Of a stretch of 23,603 bases of DNA, positions 21,239 through 23,603 are shown one piece after another (the stretch's first letter is position 1; every line of letters begins with the position of its first letter). Under the pieces are notes generated by a model. The model made no database searches. It saw only the letters and a list, made by a program, of their open reading frames with translations, and was not told where the DNA came from. Origin of the DNA: SIG424 sp045546695 (GTDB lineage: Bacteria; Bacillota; Clostridia; UBA1212; UBA1255); NCBI GenBank assembly GCA_045546695.1, contig JAZQDE010000035.1, forward strand, positions 1 to 23,603, in the 5' to 3' direction. The translations under genes were made by a program, and so were the position numbers.

Positions 21239-21664
21239 ATGAAAAAAACAATATTTCTATTAGTAATTATTCAAACAATATGTTTAATGATCACATTATC
21301 AGCTTGCAGGGAAACTTCACCCGATACGGTGCCTACACAATCCCCAGACCCGACTCATAGTGTAACACCGGGAATAATTGCCACAGTAGCTCCGGATCCG
21401 ACTATTGTACAATGGAATACTCCGGGACCTGTACAGTTTGAACCAAATATTGTGCTGGTAACACTCAAAGCTCCTTGTGCCGAAGATTTTCAGGATTTAT
21501 TTCCTGAAATAAATATTGAATCAGTACAGCCGCTGGGAGATAGTGGCAAATCATTCAAAGTTATACTTTCTCCTGACTTTGGAGTATTAGTAGCGACTGA
21601 AATATTTAATGAAAGCTCGTATGTAGAACAAGCCACACCTAATTACTATTTATATCCTAATTGA
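21239..21664 (+). CDS. Lipoprotein with a subtilase-propeptide-like (I9-like) domain
   Basis: 141 residues. The signal peptide ends at the lipobox LSAC (lipidated C23). A Thr/Pro/Asp linker with repeated PDPT runs to about 60. Residues 68-139, starting NIVLVTLKAP and ending VEQATPNYYLYP, resemble the fervidolysin-like or inhibitor-I9-like propeptide of subtilisin proteases, where the closing AxPNY is typical. No protease domain follows, so it is a stand-alone module. It might inhibit or chaperone a serine protease outside the cell, but this is inference from the fold pattern. AAAGG at 21224-21228 lies about ten bases before the ATG. Located just inside the right end of the island. Confidence 0.65.
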   Translation: MKKTIFLLVIIQTICLMITLSACRETSPDTVPTQSPDPTHSVTPGIIATVAPDPTIVQWNTPGPVQFEPNIVLVTLKAPCAEDFQDLFPEINIESVQPLGDSGKSFKVILSPDFGVLVATEIFNESSYVEQATPNYYLYPN

Positions 21665-21753
21665 TATGAATATTTCAGAAGTAGCAATGAATAAAAGCAA
21701 ATGTAAAAAAAGTTTAGACTTTAAAAATGAGTATAATAATAAAATAGATACTT

Positions 21754-21809
21754 GGCGCGCTGATAAAAAAGCCTTGCAAACATGTGGTTTGTAAGGCTTT
21801 TTTTGTGCG
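21754..21809 (+). repeat. Direct repeat, right copy (attR-like)
   Basis: Repeats the last six tRNA bases, GCTG and the complete tRNA terminator hairpin of 19206-19260. No other tRNA sequence precedes it. It also serves as a good terminator (21769-21804) behind the small lipoprotein gene. Confidence 0.75.
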
Positions 21810-21921
21810 AATTTACACAAAAAAAACAACATTAACAAAACTCAAATATTTCACAAACAAACCAAAAACAACCACGTAATATAATTCTGCTCGTAAAGTT
21901 TAATAAAGGAGCAGATAAAAC

Positions 21922-22137
21922 ATGTCAAAATTACAAGAATCAAACAAAAAAATTGAAGAAACAGTAGTATCGGGCTACAAAAAAATCGAAACAGCTGTAG
22001 TAGAAGGCTACAAAAAAATCGAAAAAGGAACTGTAGACGGCTTTAACAAAGTAAGCGACAAAATAATTGAAAAAGTTTTCACAAAAGAAAATGAAACTGT
22101 AGATGAAGCAAAAAAAAGATTAGCCGGAGACAAATAA
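21922..22137 (+). CDS. Small amphipathic 11-mer-repeat protein
   Basis: 71 residues, lysine- and glutamate-rich, no signal peptide. Three consecutive 11-residue units are visible: VVSGYKKIETA (15-25), VVEGYKKIEKG (26-36) and TVDGFNKVSDK (37-47). A tail with KENETVDEAKKRLAG follows. Eleven-residue periodicity makes a continuous amphipathic helix of three turns per unit, as in LEA proteins and other lipid-binding helices, so membrane-surface binding or stress protection is possible. Similar short proteins are widespread in Firmicutes without assigned function. AAGGAG at 21906-21911 is ten bases before the ATG, and TATAAT at 21880-21885 may be its -10. The next gene starts 76 bases after its stop. 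Confidence 0.75.
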   Translation: MSKLQESNKKIEETVVSGYKKIETAVVEGYKKIEKGTVDGFNKVSDKIIEKVFTKENETVDEAKKRLAGDK

Positions 22138-22213
22138 GATGCAACGTGCGATATCATTCAGCTACAGTTATTCAGCAAAAGATAATAGTAAAAAAAAGAA
22201 AGGAAGTAATATT

Positions 22214-22579
22214 ATGAATAAAAACGATCAAGAATTTATCATACAAAAGATTCGTACACAGTACACCGAAAAGGAAGATACAGGCCTTGATGAGCTCAAG
22301 AAGCTAGATTCAAAAGTTAAACGACCTGCTAAAGTATTTGCTTACGTTTTTGGCTGTATCAGCGCCATTATTATGGGAGCCGGAATGAGTCTTGTGATGA
22401 CTGACATTGCAGAGACTGTCGGTATTCAAAATCCGATGCTATACGGAATCATTATAGGTATTATTGGTATGTTTATGGCAATTATTAACTATCCGATTTA
22501 TAAAGGTATTCTTGGCTCGCGCTGCAAAAAATACGCAAATAAAATCATTACCCTCAGCGACAAGATTATGAGCAAGTAA
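22214..22579 (+). CDS. Two-helix membrane protein (often labelled dihydropteridine reductase-like)
   Basis: 121 residues from the ATG at 22214, with AAAGGAAG upstream; the frame is open further upstream but lacks a start signal. A charged N-terminal part (QKIRTQYTEKEDTGLDELK) is followed by membrane helices at about 42-63 and 76-94 and a basic-helical tail, SRCKKYANKIITLSDKIM. Homologues are frequent in Lachnospiraceae-type genomes and sometimes carry the name dihydropteridine reductase, for which I see no enzymatic motif. Its tail resembles the end of the receiver protein encoded at 22744-23181. Function unknown. Confidence 0.75.
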   Translation: MNKNDQEFIIQKIRTQYTEKEDTGLDELKKLDSKVKRPAKVFAYVFGCISAIIMGAGMSLVMTDIAETVGIQNPMLYGIIIGIIGMFMAIINYPIYKGILGSRCKKYANKIITLSDKIMSK

Positions 22580-22599
22580 TAACATCTGAAAAGGAGTAA

Positions 22600-22644
22600 A
22601 TGAAGCTGAAACGCAGATGGTCAAGGGATAAAAGAAAATCTTAA
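22600..22644 (+). CDS. Possible 14-residue ORF or truncated gene start
   Basis: ATG at 22600 behind AAGGAG (22591-22596) encodes MKLKRRWSRDKRKS and stops. The strong ribosome site and basic start resemble the first residues of a membrane kinase whose remainder has been lost. It may be a remnant or a tiny peptide. Confidence 0.3.
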   Translation: MKLKRRWSRDKRKS

Positions 22645-22700
22645 AATAAATATATGCTTTTCAAAAGCCCGGAAACGCAAACAAAACTTTAACATTTAAG

Positions 22701-22709
22701 TGTTATAAT
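22701..22709 (+). promoter_or_regulatory. Extended -10 promoter of the receiver gene
   Basis: TGTTATAAT has a perfect TATAAT (22704-22709) with TG one base before it. No clear -35 at 16-18 bases, as is common with extended -10 promoters. Confidence 0.5.
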
Positions 22710-22743
22710 ATAACGAATCATAGTGGTTTGCGGAGGCTTGATC

Positions 22744-23181
22744 ATGTTTAAAATATTAATTGTCGAGGATGATAAGGAACTGAATAAAACTGTCTGTTCT
22801 TTTCTGAACAATAGTGGATATGAGGCGACAGGGTGTCTGAATGCGGCAGATGCTTACGATGCGCTTTATGAGAATATGTTCGACCTCATAGTATCAGATA
22901 TTATGATGCCCGGAGTAGACGGTTTTGAATTTGCACGAAACGTAAGAGAACTCAACGAGAACGTTCCGATTCTGTTTATGACTGCCCGTGATGATATTGC
23001 GTCTAAACAACGTGGCTTCCGTATCGGTGTGGACGATTATATGGTAAAGCCCATCGACCTTGACGAGCTTTTTCTTCGTATAGGTGCGCTTCTTCGCCCT
23101 GTTTACAATTATATTATTAAAACTGAACGTAAGAAGATTGCTCCCGAAATAATCAGACTTACTGATGAATTAATGAAATAG
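22744..23181 (+). CDS. Response-regulator receiver domain fused to a foreign C-terminal tail
   Basis: 145 residues from the ATG at 22744 (GGAGG seven bases upstream). Residues 1-117 are an intact receiver domain: D9-D10, phosphorylation site D52 in VSDIMMPGVDGFEF, T80 and K102 in DDYMVKPID. OmpR-type regulators then continue with a linker and winged helix, about 225 residues in all. Here residue 119 onward reads PVYNYIIKTERKK, then APEIIRLTDELM, which aligns with the end of the 22214-22579 protein (PIYKGILGSRCKK ... IITLSDKIM). I infer a deletion that joined the receiver to the last codons of a paralogue of that gene. The product could still accept phosphate but should not bind DNA. Confidence 0.75.
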   Translation: MFKILIVEDDKELNKTVCSFLNNSGYEATGCLNAADAYDALYENMFDLIVSDIMMPGVDGFEFARNVRELNENVPILFMTARDDIASKQRGFRIGVDDYMVKPIDLDELFLRIGALLRPVYNYIIKTERKKIAPEIIRLTDELMK

Positions 23182-23190
23182 GAGGCAAAA

Positions 23191-23238
23191 ATGAATGTTA
23201 AGGGCGAAAGCAAAACAAAACTATGGACATTTAAATAA
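23191..23238 (+). CDS. Possible 15-residue ORF or truncated gene start
   Basis: GGAGG followed after five bases by ATG (23191) encodes MNVKGESKTKLWTFK and stops. The arrangement, a short basic ORF directly behind a two-helix-protein tail, mirrors 22600-22644 and suggests the decayed start of a second gene of the same sort. Confidence 0.3.
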   Translation: MNVKGESKTKLWTFK

Positions 23239-23317
23239 TAAAAAGCTATACTGTTAAACAAATAAGATGCTTTATTGTAGATAGTGATTGTATTTAAGCA
23301 AAAAAGGATGTGTTTTT

Positions 23318-23603
23318 GTGGGAAAGAAAATTATTTGTCTTATATTAGCTTCATTGCTGGCTTTTTTTGCAACAGGTTGTTTTGATGATTTTAGCGAGGT
23401 GGCTTTGCAATCTTCAGCGCCCTCCGATTCGACGCTGAAGGCTACTGATAATCATACGCCGGAAGTAACACCGGACGTAAGTTCAACAGCTGAACCTACG
23501 CCGACTCCGACGACAGAACCCACAGCTGAACCTACGCCGACTCCAACGACAGAACCCACGGCTGAACTTACGCCGACTCCGACGACAGAACCCACGGCTG
23601 AAC
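23318..23603 (+). CDS. Thr/Pro-repeat lipoprotein, N-terminal part (cut by window end)
   Basis: An open frame from GTG 23318 to the window edge, with AAAGGA about nine bases upstream. The signal peptide IICLILASLLAFFATGC ends in a lipobox ATGC with lipidated C21. A short acidic stretch (FDDFSEV) leads into a low-complexity linker made of 12-residue repeats AEPTPTPTTEPT. The functional domain lies beyond the window. Linker style matches the two lipoproteins of the island, so these may belong to one family of surface proteins with variable outer domains. Start codon GTG is the only suitable one seen. Confidence 0.75.
   Translation, partial: MGKKIICLILASLLAFFATGCFDDFSEVALQSSAPSDSTLKATDNHTPEVTPDVSSTAEPTPTPTTEPTAEPTPTPTTEPTAELTPTPTTEPTAE
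23486..23603 (+). repeat. 36-bp coding tandem repeat
   Basis: ACAGCTGAACCTACGCCGAC-type units begin at 23486, 23522, 23558 and 23594, exactly 36 bases apart, near-identical and continuing past the window. They encode the Thr/Pro/Glu linker and may vary in number between strains. Confidence 0.85.

Larger units (their letters stand above)
19206..21809 (+). mobile_element. Degenerate 2.5-kb integrative element at tRNA-Arg
   Basis: A segment bounded by near-identical 55/56-bp direct repeats, the left one at the 3' end of a tRNA gene. Immediately inside the left repeat is a deleted tyrosine integrase reading inward. Cargo is one LRR lipoprotein and one small lipoprotein. No excisionase, replication or transfer gene remains, so it should be immobile. 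It may be a decayed integrative element or a satellite. Confidence 0.55.

Overview
The window looks like the chromosome of a gut-type Clostridia bacterium (Firmicutes, moderate G+C). The evidence is AGGAGG-type ribosome sites, TTGACA/TATAAT promoters, a TIGR04086 membrane protein, a U32 peptidase-zapA pair, a two-OB-fold clostridial SSB-like protein and many small lipoproteins with Thr/Pro linkers. The family cannot be fixed from the sequence alone.

Layout. 1-901: the 3' end of an SF0329-like gene and a small P-loop kinase. 925-1082: a 72-bp hairpin repeat array. 1111-3793: a four-gene operon (GyrI-like binding protein, flavin-binding PNPOx-like protein, CPBP protease, EEP-fold phosphohydrolase). 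3886-7042: membrane HtrA protease, SSB-like protein and a second RpoD-like sigma factor. 7157-8834: an MFS transporter converging on a TIGR04086 protein whose start codon lies in a long inverted repeat. 8909-12841 (minus): an intracellular glycan operon (GH20 hexosaminidase, amidohydrolase, beta-propeller glycosidase).

12993-13673 (minus) is a complete type III toxin-antitoxin locus. It has a strong promoter, an antitoxin RNA with two pseudoknot repeats (36/37 nt) and a third head, a leaky terminator and a ToxN/AbiQ endoribonuclease. A second, inverted 72-bp array follows at 13823-13936.

13970-16128 is the most striking part. A Y-family polymerase homologue without fingers domain and without two of three catalytic carboxylates is divergent from an XRE repressor-ImmA/IrrE metallopeptidase pair. 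The shared 185-bp promoter region carries three GAAC-N4-GTTC-type boxes placed on both promoters. This looks like a DNA-damage switch of the ImmR/ImmA or DdrO/IrrE type controlling a polymerase-like scaffold.

16131-19013 (minus) holds the U32 peptidase and zapA. At 19138 a tRNA-Arg(ACG) begins a 2.5-kb degenerate island bounded by about 55-bp direct repeats (19206-19260 and 21754-21809). It contains an internally deleted tyrosine integrase, a BspA-like LRR lipoprotein and a lipoprotein with a subtilase-propeptide-like domain. The last 1.8 kb has a small 11-mer-repeat protein, a two-TM protein, a receiver domain apparently fused to the tail of a paralogue of that two-TM protein, and the start of a repeat-rich lipoprotein cut by the window edge.
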